Of a DNA stretch of 64,000 bases, positions 1 to 12,900 are shown piece by piece. Both the position numbers and the translations under genes were made by a program. Numbering within the stretch: position 1 is the stretch's first letter; each line of letters begins with the position of its first letter. The stretch is from assembly GCA_029975055.1 (NCBI GenBank), contig JARKPU010000013.1:822461-886460 (forward strand), in the 5' to 3' direction. Source of the DNA: Anaerolinea sp. GTDB taxonomy: Bacteria > Chloroflexota > Anaerolineae > Anaerolineales > Anaerolineaceae. The notes under the pieces are model-generated. The model made no database searches. It saw only the letters and a list, made by a program, of their open reading frames with translations, and had not been told where the DNA came from.

Positions 1-468
1 CTGCGCGACCGGGTCGCCACCGCCGCCCAGCTTTATTTTTCCGGCAAGGTGGACCGCCTGCTCATGAGCGGCGACAACCGCTTCGAGAATTACAACGAGC
101 CCGGGGCGATGAAAGCTTACGCCCTGGAGCTGGGTGTGCCCGAAACCGCCATCGTGCTCGATTACGCCGGCCGCCGCACCTACGATACCTGCTACCGCGC
201 CAGGGCAATCTTCCAGTTGGAAGAAGCCATCCTTGTCACCCAGCGTTTCCACCTGGCGCGCGCCGTGTTCACCTGCAACCAGTTGGGCTTGAAGGCCGTG
301 GGCGTCGAAGCCGACCGGCGCACCTACCAGCGCCGCTCGCAGGTCAGCTGGGCCATCCGCGAGTCGTTCGCCACCACCGTTGCCCTATGGGAAGTGTGGG
401 TCAGCCGCCCGCTGCCGGTGCTGGGCGACCCGGAACCGATCTACCCGCCAGAGCAGGCCCACCGCTGA
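1..468 (+). CDS. SanA/YdcF-like DUF218 protein, C-terminal part
   Basis: The reading frame is open from base 1, so the N-terminus lies outside the window. The visible 155 codons contain the hallmark of the SanA branch of DUF218 proteins: MSGDN near the start, the [15 protein letters not shown] segment, [11 protein letters not shown], and [10 protein letters not shown], where SanA proteins have a similar TQxFHxxRA stretch. In this family an N-terminal membrane segment anchors a periplasmic Rossmann-like domain implicated in envelope barrier function; that part is not visible here. The C-terminus ends in a short proline-rich tail. The following HD-domain gene starts 45 bases later with its own strong ribosome binding site. 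The family call is firm, the exact function is unknown. Confidence 0.85.
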   Translation: MRDRVATAAQLYFSGKVDRLLMSGDNRFENYNEPGAMKAYALELGVPETAIVLDYAGRRTYDTCYRARAIFQLEEAILVTQRFHLARAVFTCNQLGLKAVGVEADRRTYQRRSQVSWAIRESFATTVALWEVWVSRPLPVLGDPEPIYPPEQAHR

Positions 469-513
469 AGCGTTTGGCATTCAACTTGCACCAAAACATT
501 CTAAGGAGGTTCC

Positions 514-1089
514 ATGGAGCGCAGTGAAGGCCTGGCAATCGTCCAGGAATATGTGAAGAACCAGGGGTTAATCAACCACATGTTATCGGTAGAAGCCGCG
601 ATGCGCTTATACGCCGAAAAATACGGCGAAGATATCGAGTTGTGGGGGCTCACCGGCCTGCTGCACGATTTCGACTGGGAAATCCACCCGACCCTCGAGG
701 AACACCCCCTCAAAGGAGCGCCCATTCTGCGCGAGCACGGCGTGCCGGAGGTGATCGTGCGGGCCATCCTGGCGCACGGCGTCGAAACCGGCGTGCCGCG
801 CACCACGCTATTGGATAAAGCGCTCTATGCCTGCGACGAAATCACCGGTCTTGTCACTGCGGTGGCGCTGGTCAGGCCGTCGCGCTCGCTCTATGACCTG
901 ACGGCTCAGTCGGTGAAGAAAAAATGGAAGGACAGGGCCTTCGCTGCCGGCGCGAATCGCGAGGAAATCAGCTCCGCCACCGCCGAGTTCGGCGTCGAGC
1001 TTTGGGAGCACGTAGATAACGTCATCCTCGCCATGCGCCGCATTGCCCCGCAACTGGGGCTGGAAGGCAGCCTTCCGCCAGCTGTTTGA
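514..1089 (+). CDS. HD-domain phosphohydrolase
   Basis: A 191-residue HD-superfamily protein. The metal ligands can be read as His22, His51-Asp52 (in GLLHDFDWE) and Asp108 (in YACDEITG), the usual H...HD...D order. Members of this small HDIG-type group are metal-dependent phosphohydrolases, and the substrate cannot be deduced. The start is well supported: AAGGAGGT at 503-510 lies just upstream of the ATG. The gene is followed 18 bases later by the TIM-barrel gene and may be co-transcribed with it. No other domains are present. Confidence 0.85.
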   Translation: MERSEGLAIVQEYVKNQGLINHMLSVEAAMRLYAEKYGEDIELWGLTGLLHDFDWEIHPTLEEHPLKGAPILREHGVPEVIVRAILAHGVETGVPRTTLLDKALYACDEITGLVTAVALVRPSRSLYDLTAQSVKKKWKDRAFAAGANREEISSATAEFGVELWEHVDNVILAMRRIAPQLGLEGSLPPAV

Positions 1090-1107
1090 AAATTCCAATG
1101 GTAGGAC

Positions 1108-2220
1108 ATGCTCAAAGGAAACGGTTTTTACATCTGGAAAATTGAAAATTGCGAAAAGGGCAGCCCGCAGGAAATTGCCTCCACCGCGAAGGAAGCCGGC
1201 CTGTCACACGTATTGGTCAAGGTAGCCGACCGCTTCTATCCGCACAACATCAGCCCGGACGGCAAGCAAGACTACGTGCCGCCCCTCGCCGAAGCATTGC
1301 ACGCGCAGGGCATCCAGGTTTGGGGCTGGCAATACGTTTACGGTTATGAACCCATCCCCGAAGCGCGCATGGCCATCCAGCGCATCTCACAGCTCGAGCT
1401 CGATGGCTTCGTCATCGACGCGGAGAAGGAATACAAACTTCCCGGACGCGACCAGGCTGCCCGCCGCTACCTGGGCGAACTACGCAGCCGTTTCCCGGAT
1501 TTTCCCCTGGCGCTCAGTTCCTTCCGCTTCCCCACCCTTCACCCGCAAATTCCCTGGAGCACCTTCTTCGAGCATGTGAATCTGAATATGCCGCAGGTTT
1601 ACTGGGAAAAGGCGCACAACCCCGCGGCCCAGCTGGCCCGCACCCTGCGGGAATTTCGGAATATCGCGCCGAGGCGTCCTGTCTTCCCCACCGGCGCGGC
1701 ATATAAGGGAGGCGGCTGGCGCCCGACGGTTGAAGATGTGACGGAATTCATGAAAGCGGTCAAGTCGAACGGGCTGGCGGGATGCAACTTTTGGGGCTGG
1801 GAGTTCTGCCGGCGCGACCTGCCGGAGATCTGGAAGGCCATTGCCGCCGATGGTGCCGTCGCTTCCGACCCGCCCGCCGAACCTGCGAAGGATATCGCCG
1901 AAGCCTACATCGATGCGTTGAACACCCACGACCCCGAAAAGGTGCTCGCCCTCTACCATCCGCAGGCAGTGCACGTCACCTATCTGCGCATCACCCAGGG
2001 CGCAGCTTCACTGCGCGGCTGGCTCGAAGCGTTCTTCAACGACCTTCTGCCCGATGCCCGCTTCATCTCCAACGGATACGAAAAAGCCGAACAGCACCGC
2101 CACCTGGCCTGGAAAGCCGTTTCACGCAAAGGCGTGGTGAATAACGGCAGCGACACCCTCGGGCTGGCCAACGGGAAGATCATCTACCACTTCAGCTCTT
2201 ACAACCTCAACCGGCCCTGA
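1108..2220 (+). CDS. TIM-barrel glycosidase-like protein with C-terminal NTF2/SnoaL-like domain
   Basis: A 370-residue protein with two parts. Residues 1-250 look like a (beta/alpha)8 barrel: HVLVKVADR, WGWQYVYGYEP, DGFVIDAEKEY, NMPQVYWE and GCNFWGWEF resemble strand ends of glycoside-hydrolase-like barrels (GH25/DUF1906-type), with Asp and Glu in DAEKEY as candidate catalytic acids. Residues about 265-370 (AEAYIDALNTHDPEKVLALYHP onwards) look like a SnoaL/NTF2-like alpha+beta cone domain. No signal peptide is visible, so a cytoplasmic location is likely. The start has only a weak purine stretch (GGTAGGAC) before it. Substrate unknown, and the domain assignment is by pattern only. Confidence 0.6.
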   Translation: MLKGNGFYIWKIENCEKGSPQEIASTAKEAGLSHVLVKVADRFYPHNISPDGKQDYVPPLAEALHAQGIQVWGWQYVYGYEPIPEARMAIQRISQLELDGFVIDAEKEYKLPGRDQAARRYLGELRSRFPDFPLALSSFRFPTLHPQIPWSTFFEHVNLNMPQVYWEKAHNPAAQLARTLREFRNIAPRRPVFPTGAAYKGGGWRPTVEDVTEFMKAVKSNGLAGCNFWGWEFCRRDLPEIWKAIAADGAVASDPPAEPAKDIAEAYIDALNTHDPEKVLALYHPQAVHVTYLRITQGAASLRGWLEAFFNDLLPDARFISNGYEKAEQHRHLAWKAVSRKGVVNNGSDTLGLANGKIIYHFSSYNLNRP

Positions 2221-2238
2221 GCCAGGCACCCTGCGATG

Positions 2239-2270
2239 AAAAAAAAGGGCGCATCTGCTGCGCCCTTTCT
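2239..2270 (-). terminator. Bidirectional rho-independent terminator between converging genes
   Basis: A perfect 10-bp stem (AAAGGGCGCA at 2244-2253, TGCGCCCTTT at 2259-2268) with a 5-base loop. On the minus strand it is followed by a run of eight T, making a good terminator for the gyrA-like gene, whose stop codon at 2272-2274 lies next to the stem. On the plus strand the tail is only CTGTTATT, so termination of the upstream plus-strand gene is less certain. Confidence 0.85.
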
Positions 2271-2271
2271 G

Positions 2272-5200
2272 TTATTCCGCCTTCGATCGCTTCGGCTTCG
2301 GTTTCGGTTCTGCCAGGCCCGGCAGAACTTGCTGCTCAACCGCTGAGGAAGCCGCTCCGCTCTTCTTGCGCGCCGGTGCAGGCGCGCTCGCCTCCGGTGC
2401 TGCCGCGGAGGTTTTACGCTTTGCTTTTGGGGCCGCCTGCGGGGCCTGGGCTGCTGCCTCGCTTCTCTTCAGGCCGGTGCCGGCCGCCACGGGTGCCTCT
2501 TTTGGCACAGCGCGGGTTTTACGGGCCTTTCCCGGCACAGGCGGTTGGGCGCCTGTCTCTTCGGGCGGAGCAGCGGTTTTCTTCTTCCGCGCACCGGCTG
2601 CAACCGAAGCTTTGGGTTTTACAGCCGGTTTCTTCGCCGGGGGTTCAGAAGCCGGTTTGGCGGCCGCGCGCTTCGCGGCGGGTTTCTGAGCAGGCTCGGG
2701 CTCGCCTGCGGCGCGTGGTTTCCGGGCCGAGGGCTTTGCGGCCGCAGCAGGCGCTTCGGCGGCCTTCGCACTGGCTTTCCTGCCCGCCGTGGCGGCCTTT
2801 GCAGGCTTATCCACGGTTTGCCGGGGCTTTGCAGGGGTGTCTTTCGAGCGCTCGCTGTTCGAACTCCCTGCAGGCGCTTTTACCGTTTTGCGCGCCTCCA
2901 TGCCGTCTGCCAGGGCCAGGCCGATCACCTCGTCGCCCGCCTTCACCGCCACGACGCCCGCGCCCTTCCCTCCGCGCCTGCCAGGCGGGAAGTCGCCAAA
3001 GCGCAGACGGCGCACGGCGCCTTTTTGGAAATACACCAGCAGGCTGGATTTTCCGTTTCCTGCCACGCCGCCGATCAACTCGGCGCCCCGCGCCACCCGG
3101 CAGGCGATCACCCCCTGCCCATAGCGCCCTTGCAGTGGGAATTCGCCACTCGCCACGCGCCAGCCGGTGCCATCCGAAGCCAGCAGGGCCAGCTCGGATT
3201 TTTCCTGCCAGGCAAGCATCGCGGTCACCACGTCGCCTTCGCCCAGCTTGATGCCCATCACCCCGGTCGCAACCAGCCCCATCGGGCGCACTTCCTCTTC
3301 AGAGAAGCGGATGCTCATGCCTTGCGCTGTGACCAGCCAGACCACGTTCTTGCCGTCGGTGAGCATGCCCGTCACGAGCTCGTCTCCGGCGTTGACCTTC
3401 ACCAGCACAAACCGCTGGGCCGACGGCCCCGGAAGCTCGCTCACGGACGATTTTTTCAACATACCCGCCCGCGAGACGGTCATGATATAGCGTTCTTCAT
3501 CCTCGCTGCGCACCGGCGGGAGGCTGAACATGAAGGCCAGTCTGTCTTCCATTTCGAGGGCGCAGGCTTTATAGAGCGGCGCACCGCCGTCGAATGACTC
3601 CACCTCCGGCAGTGTATGCACCGCCACAGCCGCGGCCTGTCCGGTGGTGTTCACAAGGTACAGAGTCTCGTGCGTAGAAACACGCAGCAAATGGCGCGGC
3701 AGCGCATCCGGCATTGTCTCGCCGTGCGTGCGGCCGATTTTCCCATCAGCGGTCACCCCCACCCAGACCGATTGGGCCGCGGTGAGGTCGGTGGTCGTCA
3801 GCAGGCTCCTGGCCGAATCGCCATCTTTGAGCGAGAAAATTTGCGTCCTGCGCCGGTCGCCGTAGATTTCCTTCATCCCGGCCAGTTCCTGTTCCACCGT
3901 TTGCCGCATGCGCCTGGGAGACCGCAGAAGGGCTTCCAGGTCTTTGATTTCGGCCACGACCTCCCGGTATTCATCCTCGATCTTCTTGCGCTCCAGCGAG
4001 GCCAGGCGGCGGAGCTGCATATCGAGGATCGCCTGGGCTTGAATTTCGGTCAGGTCGTAGCGCTTCATCAGCCGTGCGCGGGCCTGGTCGGCATCCGGCG
4101 AATTGCGGATCAGCGCGATGATCTCATCCAGGTGCTTGAGGGCCACGCGCAGCCCTTCCAGGATGTGCTGACGGTGCTTTGCGCGCGCCAGGTCGAACTC
4201 GCTTCGCCTGCGCACCACCACCAGGCGGTGTTCAAGGAACACCCGCAGCGCCTGCTTCAGGTTGAGCAGGCGCGGTTCGCCGTCAACCAGTGCCAGCAGG
4301 TTGATGCCAAAAGTCGTTTGCAAAGGGGTGTGCTTATACAATGCGCGCAGGGTATCTTCAGTCTCTGCGCCTTGCTTCAACTCCACCACGATGCGCATGC
4401 CCTGGCGGTCCGATTCATCCCGCAGGTCGGCAATCCCTTCCAGGTCGCCGTTGCGAACCAGTTCGGCGATGCGTTCAATCAACGAAGTCTTGTTGGTTTG
4501 GTACGGCAGTTCGGTGATGATCAAGCGGCTGCGCCCGCGGCCCATATCTTCGGCATGCACCCTGCCGCGCACGGTGATGCGCCCCTTGCCGCTCCCATAA
4601 GCCGAGAGCAGCCCCGAATCGCCTTCCTCGTGCAGGATAATCCCTCCGGTCGGGAAATCCGGCCCTTGAACGAAGCGCATCAGGTCTTCCACGCCGAGGT
4701 CGTCCAGCTTCTCCCAGTTTTCGAGCATGAACGAGAGCGCGTCGATCACTTCCGCCAGGTTGTGCGGAGGGATGCTGGTGGCCATGCCCACCGCAATACC
4801 GCTCGCTCCGTTGACCAGCAGGTTGGGCACGGCCGCCGGGAGAACCTCCGGTTCGCGCAGCGTGCCGTCAAAGTTATCGCCGAAATCCACCGTGTTGCGC
4901 TCGATCTGCGCCATCAACTCGGTGGCATAGCGCGTGAGGCGCACCTCGGTGTAGCGCATGGCGGCAGGCGGGTCGCCGTCAATCGAGCCGAAGTTCCCCT
5001 GCCCGTCCACCAGCTCGTAACGCATGGTGAAGTCCTGCGCCAGGCGTGCCATGGCCTCGTAGACTGCCACGTCGCCGTGCGGGTGGTATTTGCCCAGCAC
5101 CTCACCCACCACACGAGCCGATTTCTTGAAGGCGGAATCGGGGCTGAGGCCCATATCGTGCATCGCGTAGAGGATGCGCCGTTGTACCGGCTTCAGGCCG

Positions 5201-5310
5201 TCGCGCGCATCGGGCAGCGCCCGCGAGACGATCACGCTCATCGCATAATCCAGGTATGCCTGCTGCATCTCCTGGTCGATATCCACCCTTTTCACCAACC
5301 CAACTTCCAT
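2272..5310 (-). CDS. gyrA: Type IIA DNA topoisomerase subunit A (GyrA-like) with basic Ala/Lys/Pro-rich tail
   Basis: A 1012-residue DNA-cleaving subunit. The start at 5310 is chosen because GGAG lies 7 bases upstream and the usual [17 protein letters not shown] opening follows; an in-frame ATG further upstream would only add an unrelated 18-residue prefix. The catalytic tyrosine is Tyr120 in [10 protein letters not shown]. The quinolone-pocket segment reads [10 protein letters not shown], with Val81 and Glu85 at the positions of E. coli Ser83 and Asp87. The C-terminal beta-pinwheel (about 500-800) has no QRRGGKG-type GyrA box at its beginning; a box-like GRRGGKG occurs instead at 777-783. 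Residues 805-1012 are a low-complexity basic tail rich in Ala, Lys and Pro, resembling histone H1. The gene lies behind the rpoC terminator, so it needs its own promoter; only a weak TAAGAT (5379-5384, minus) is visible. GyrA versus ParC cannot be settled without gyrB/parE context. Confidence 0.88.
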   Translation of the reverse strand: MEVGLVKRVDIDQEMQQAYLDYAMSVIVSRALPDARDGLKPVQRRILYAMHDMGLSPDSAFKKSARVVGEVLGKYHPHGDVAVYEAMARLAQDFTMRYELVDGQGNFGSIDGDPPAAMRYTEVRLTRYATELMAQIERNTVDFGDNFDGTLREPEVLPAAVPNLLVNGASGIAVGMATSIPPHNLAEVIDALSFMLENWEKLDDLGVEDLMRFVQGPDFPTGGIILHEEGDSGLLSAYGSGKGRITVRGRVHAEDMGRGRSRLIITELPYQTNKTSLIERIAELVRNGDLEGIADLRDESDRQGMRIVVELKQGAETEDTLRALYKHTPLQTTFGINLLALVDGEPRLLNLKQALRVFLEHRLVVVRRRSEFDLARAKHRQHILEGLRVALKHLDEIIALIRNSPDADQARARLMKRYDLTEIQAQAILDMQLRRLASLERKKIEDEYREVVAEIKDLEALLRSPRRMRQTVEQELAGMKEIYGDRRRTQIFSLKDGDSARSLLTTTDLTAAQSVWVGVTADGKIGRTHGETMPDALPRHLLRVSTHETLYLVNTTGQAAAVAVHTLPEVESFDGGAPLYKACALEMEDRLAFMFSLPPVRSEDEERYIMTVSRAGMLKKSSVSELPGPSAQRFVLVKVNAGDELVTGMLTDGKNVVWLVTAQGMSIRFSEEEVRPMGLVATGVMGIKLGEGDVVTAMLAWQEKSELALLASDGTGWRVASGEFPLQGRYGQGVIACRVARGAELIGGVAGNGKSSLLVYFQKGAVRRLRFGDFPPGRRGGKGAGVVAVKAGDEVIGLALADGMEARKTVKAPAGSSNSERSKDTPAKPRQTVDKPAKAATAGRKASAKAAEAPAAAAKPSARKPRAAGEPEPAQKPAAKRAAAKPASEPPAKKPAVKPKASVAAGARKKKTAAPPEETGAQPPVPGKARKTRAVPKEAPVAAGTGLKRSEAAAQAPQAAPKAKRKTSAAAPEASAPAPARKKSGAASSAVEQQVLPGLAEPKPKPKRSKAE

Positions 5311-5442
5311 GCGTCTGCTCCTGACCGGGTAATCGGCGCCGCATCGCGCGGCGCATAACATCAACGGGAATCACTCATATCTTACCACAAAGGACATTTG
5401 TTCTACGCAACTCATCCAACCCTGCCCGGCTCAGCTGCATTT

Positions 5443-5480
5443 AAAAAAAATCGAGGCGCGGTATTCACCGCGCCTCGATT
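5443..5480 (-). terminator. Rho-independent terminator of rpoC
   Basis: A 13-bp perfect stem (5450-5462 with 5467-5479) around a 4-base loop, read on the minus strand and followed by a run of eight T. It sits 18 bases past the rpoC stop codon at 5498-5500 and separates rpoC from the gyrA-like gene. Confidence 0.92.
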
Positions 5481-5497
5481 GGCGTTCTCTCACTTGC

Positions 5498-8572
<3,075 letters not shown>

Positions 8573-8584
8573 GCGAATGGTGGC

Positions 8585-9733
8585 CTACTTGCGTTTCTGC
8601 TTGCTCTTCGAGGTGCGCACCTCGTGCCACAGGTCGTCGGTAAGTTTTTCCAGGTCCAGGCGGCGCAGGATGTCATAGAAGGCTTCCGCGCCCATATCGG
8701 CCCGGAAGACCTGCCCCCAGCGCTGTTTCAGTTCGCGGTAGCGGCTCTCGGTCAGGAAGGTGAACGGGCGCAGCTCCTGCAGTTCGTCGCGCAGGCGTGC
8801 ATTCTGCCCCTGCGAGATGGTGGAAGCGTCTTCCAACTGGTTGCGCAGCGCTTCCATCGATTCCTCTGCTTCGGCGCGCAGCTTCTGCACTTCCATCGAA
8901 ATCTGTTCCTGGTCGCGGCGAAGCTGCTCGCGCACCTCCGTCTCGAGTTCATCCAGGCGCTCTTTCACCGTGCGCTGGACTTTCGAAATGTGCTGCGCGT
9001 TGATCGCCTGGCCCGCTTCGACGATGGTCACGCCGGTGGCCTCGAAGATGATGGCCTTGTTCGTCACCTGGTTCATGCGCTCTTGCAGGTCGCTTTCCAG
9101 GCGCTGGCCTTCTTTCATCACCGGGTCGAGGCGCAGGGCAATGGCTTCATCAGACCGCGCCTGAAGCTCGGCCTTCTGCTGGTTCAACTCGCCGATCTTG
9201 CGATCGCGGTCTAGCTTGACCTGTTTAATCTTCTCATTGATCTGATTGGCCTGTTCGCGTTCAGAGATGTTAATCTCGTCTTCCAGGCGCTTCAGGGCCT
9301 TTTGGCGGGCGTCTTCATCCACGTACGTCACGATGTACTGCGCGAAGTACAGCACCCGGTCCAGGTTGCGGCGGGAGATATCCAGGAGCAGCCCCAGGTA
9401 AGAAGGGATGCGGCGGGTGTACCAGATGTGGGCGACGGGAGTGGCCAGGTCGATGTGCCCCATGCGCTCGCGGCGCACAGAAGATCGGGTCACCTCAACG
9501 CCGCATTTATCGCAAACGATGCCTTTATAACGCGGATTCTTATACTTCCCGCAGTAACATTGGTAATCGCGGGTGGGTCCAAAAATGGCTTCACAGAAAA
9601 GCCCGTCTTTCTCGGGGCGAAGCCGCCGGTAGTTGATCGTCTCCGGCTTGAGCACCTCGCCGTACGACCAGCTTCGGATGGTATCGGGTGAAGCCAGGCT
9701 GATCCGCAGAGCGGTGAGACCTTTGGTTTCCAC
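8585..9733 (-). CDS. rpoC: RNA polymerase beta-prime subunit, N-terminal segment (ends at in-frame TAG)
   Basis: The first 382 residues of beta-prime. It starts at GTG 9733 with AGGAGG at 9740-9745, six bases upstream. The N-terminal zinc finger ([20 protein letters not shown]) and the following clamp segment ([16 protein letters not shown]) are present. About 180 residues (roughly 145-325) rich in Glu, Gln, Lys and Arg form a predicted coiled-coil insertion not found in the E. coli protein; such insertions occur in Chloroflexota. The frame then reads SKQKRK followed by TAG (8585-8587), exactly where related proteins continue with a second Lys before the lid region (KRKK in E. coli). The next codons continue the family sequence in the same frame. 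rpoB is not upstream; the neighbour there is a histidine kinase gene. Confidence 0.92.
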   Translation of the reverse strand: METKGLTALRISLASPDTIRSWSYGEVLKPETINYRRLRPEKDGLFCEAIFGPTRDYQCYCGKYKNPRYKGIVCDKCGVEVTRSSVRRERMGHIDLATPVAHIWYTRRIPSYLGLLLDISRRNLDRVLYFAQYIVTYVDEDARQKALKRLEDEINISEREQANQINEKIKQVKLDRDRKIGELNQQKAELQARSDEAIALRLDPVMKEGQRLESDLQERMNQVTNKAIIFEATGVTIVEAGQAINAQHISKVQRTVKERLDELETEVREQLRRDQEQISMEVQKLRAEAEESMEALRNQLEDASTISQGQNARLRDELQELRPFTFLTESRYRELKQRWGQVFRADMGAEAFYDILRRLDLEKLTDDLWHEVRTSKSKQKRK

Positions 9734-9854
9734 TAAGCGCCTCCTGAAACAAAACCAATCGGAACCTGATTAAAGCACCCGGCGCAAAGGAGTTCCCTCC
9801 CTTGCGCTCTGGTGGACAGATCAGGGCTCATTCATCATCAGCATGCGATCTAAA

Positions 9855-9882
9855 ATTATAACACAAACCATCAGAAAGTCTA
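9855..9882 (-). promoter_or_regulatory. Sigma70-type promoter of rpoC
   Basis: Read on the minus strand: a perfect -10 TATAAT (plus 9855-9860) preceded at 16 bases by TAGACT (plus 9877-9882), which matches TTGACA at four of six positions. It lies about 120 bases upstream of the rpoC GTG, consistent with rpoC being transcribed as its own unit rather than behind rpoB. Confidence 0.7.
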
Positions 9883-9904
9883 GAGGGTATTTTCTGGAAT
9901 TTCG

Positions 9905-12900
9905 CTATTTAGCCCCCGCTAATTCCATCTGAACCTGTTTTATCGGCAGTTCCAGGTAAAATACGCTGCCCTTACCCAGCTGGCTGTCAACCCACACCTG
10001 CCCCTTGTGCCGCTCTGCGATGGATTTGACGATGGCCAGCCCCAACCCCGTCCCCCGCTGTGAATGGGCTTCCCTTCGCCCGCTGCGGTAGAATTTTTCG
10101 AACAGGCGCGGAATATCCAGCGGGGCAATGCCAATGCCGTTATCAATGACCTGCAAAAGGACCGTGGCGGGTTTCACTTCCATGCGCAGCTTTACCTGTC
10201 CCTTCACCGGGGTGTACTTGATGGCATTCTCCACCAGGTTATACAGCGCCTGCTGCACGAGCGCCCGGTCGGCTTCGATGACCGCCAGCGGCGCATCACC
10301 GTTGATCACCTGGCTGAGTTGAATTTCCTTCTGCACGGCTTGGGCCTGCAGCGAACCGATCACCTCATCCACCACCTGCTGAACGACGACTTTCTCGATT
10401 TGCAGCCCCACCCCGGCGTCAATGCGCCCCAGGTCGAGCAGGTTATTCACCAACCGCGCCATCGTCTCTACCCCGCCGATGATCTTGCGAACATATCCCT
10501 TCTGCTGTTCGTTCAACTCGCCCACCATTTGCAGCATGGTGGCGTAGCCGCGCATCAGGGTCAGCGGCGAGCGCAGGTCGTGGCTGACGGTGGCCACAAA
10601 GTCCGACTTCAACTGGTCCAATTCTTTAAAATGGGTGATATCGCGCATCAGGCAGATGCGCCCCACCGGCCGCCCCTCCACCTGCACCGCTGAGACGCTG
10701 GTGTAATATACCCGCCCGTTAGCAAGGGCAATTTCACGAGGAGGCGAGCGTTTTTCCAGCGGAGAGGCCAGCCAGGTGACCAGATCAGGCGAATTAAGCA
10801 CTTCCTGGACGGTTCTCCCCTCTTCGGCCGATTTCACCAGATCCGGCACCTGCAGCGCGGCATTGTTCAGCAGCAACAGGCGGGTTTGCTCATCAAAGAC
10901 GAGCACCGGCTCCAACATCGAAGCCAGCACCGCTTCCAGCCGCTGGCGGCCCACCTCGGCCTGGGCATAGAGCCTGGAACTGAACGCTGCCAGGGCAATC
11001 TGCCCGGCAAGGGTGGAAAGGAAGCGCACTTCTTCATCGCTGAAGGCATGTGCCGAATCGAACGCGAGCCAGAGCGTGCCATAGTATTGATCTTTGTGCC
11101 GGATGCTCAAGGCGATCAAAGCGCCCGGCATCGCCAGCCCCGGTTTGACGTTCAAGCGCCGCATCCGCGCCGCGCTCGGCAGGGGCATCAATTCTTGATG
11201 CCGCATGAGGTCGAACAACAAACCGTCAAGGTGGTTATATTGTTCGGCAGCCTGGCCGGCGCTAAAAGCCACCGGGCCTGGCTGGCGCGGATCGAGGGTC
11301 ACTTCATTAATCAGCACAACCCGCGCCAGGCAGGCGCCATCCTGAATGGCCGCATTGAGGATGGGCTGCACGGCGTCGTGGATCTCCAAATGCGCCGCCA
11401 CCCCCTGGCTGACAACCAGCAGGCGGTTCAATTCATCCAGGCGCGATTTCAAGCTCAACCGCATACGCTCGAACGAGTTGGCCAGCTGGCCGATCTCGTC
11501 TTCACCCTTCACCTGCACCGCCTGGTTCAATTCGCCGCGCGTGATCAAGCTTGCCTGGCGCGCCAACCCGGTGAGTGAGGTTGTCATGCTGCCCAGGGTG
11601 AAGCGCAGCAGAACAAATGCGGTGATGATGACCAGCGCGAGGATCACCAGCAGCGGGACGGCAATCTTCAGCGCCACTTCCTGGGCATATTGCGCCGGGA
11701 CACCCATCACAATCGCCCACGGGCGGCCCTCGGCCTGCAGGTAATAGGTATAGCTGCGGGTTCCATCCGGCAGGGTGTCCTCGAAGAACGATCTGCCCTG
11801 TGGAAGCGTTCCGGCATATTCCGTAATCTGCGCCGATTCGAGCGGATAGACAACGCGCCCGTTTTCATCCAGAAGGTATCCCCGCCCACCGATTTCCTTC
11901 AAGTTTTCCAACGCCTGAACGGCCGGCTGGGTGAAGGGGTTATTGATTAAATCCGTCCGGCCAAGCAGCACCCCCGCCACGCCGCCATCTTCGGCGGGAA
12001 TCGTCGCCAGGAAGGAAACCTGCGCCGAGGCTTCGCCCGGCCGCGGAGGAACCGTGTAGGTCTGGAAGCGCACCCCGCTCAACGCCAGGCTCACCCCGTT
12101 GATCTCTTCCTGATTGGGGAGGATTTGCTCGAACTGGGCTTGCGGGTATCCGCCAACCGGCGTGCCGGAGGAATCGAACAGCGTCAACTGGCGGAAGAAC
12201 GGCACCGACCGCAGCTTCTCAGACAGGCGGGCGTTGGTATCTTCGCCGGCTGCGCCGATCAGGTCGGGGGTCGCCATAGTGAGGATCAGGCTTTGCCCGG
12301 TCTCCATAAAGTACGGCAGGCTGTTGATGGCCACCTGCGCCGTGCTGGAAAGCCGCTCCTCCACCATCCTGCGAGCGGCGTTCCCGGCCACCAGCCAGTC
12401 GCCAATCGTCAGGGTGAGCAAGAGCGCCAGCATGAGCGGCACACTGCCCTGGAAGAAGCGCGTCTGCAAACGCGATTCCGCCGGAGAAGGCAGCAAAGGC
12501 CCTAGAACCCCCCAATAGAGCGGGATGGTCAGGTACAACACCTCGCCAACCGCCCCGGCCAGGATCAGCTCGAATCCGCGCACAAGGATGATCTCCCAGG
12601 TTTGGGTGAGGGCATAATCTAACCTCACTGCCAGGGGAGCGTTCACTGCGAACAGCGTGGTGAGCATATACACGGGGCTGAAGGCAGCGGCCAGCAAGAA
12701 GGCCGCGCCCATGGGGTGGCGCAAGACCCGGTAGAACAGCGTGCGGTAGCGCTGCCTGACGGCCCTGCTGAACAACAGCGCCAGGCAGGCGGTTTCTAAC
12801 GGCGCAAACAGGCTGTGGGTAGAAAACATCCCCGAGAAGAGCCCGGAGATGAACCCCACCACCAGCGCCGGGAATGGTCCGAGCAGACCTGCGGCAAGCA

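Noticed and set aside
3616..5358. 580-codon open frame on the plus strand across the gyrA-like gene
   Set aside because: It is the antisense of a strongly conserved gene and has low-complexity composition (His/Arg/Gln-rich) with no family motif. Long antisense frames are expected at this GC content.
8585..8587. TAG reassigned to an amino acid genome-wide
   Set aside because: Several conserved genes (ffh, rpsP, manC, the C69 peptidase, the large kinase) end exactly where expected with TAG, so TAG is a normal stop.
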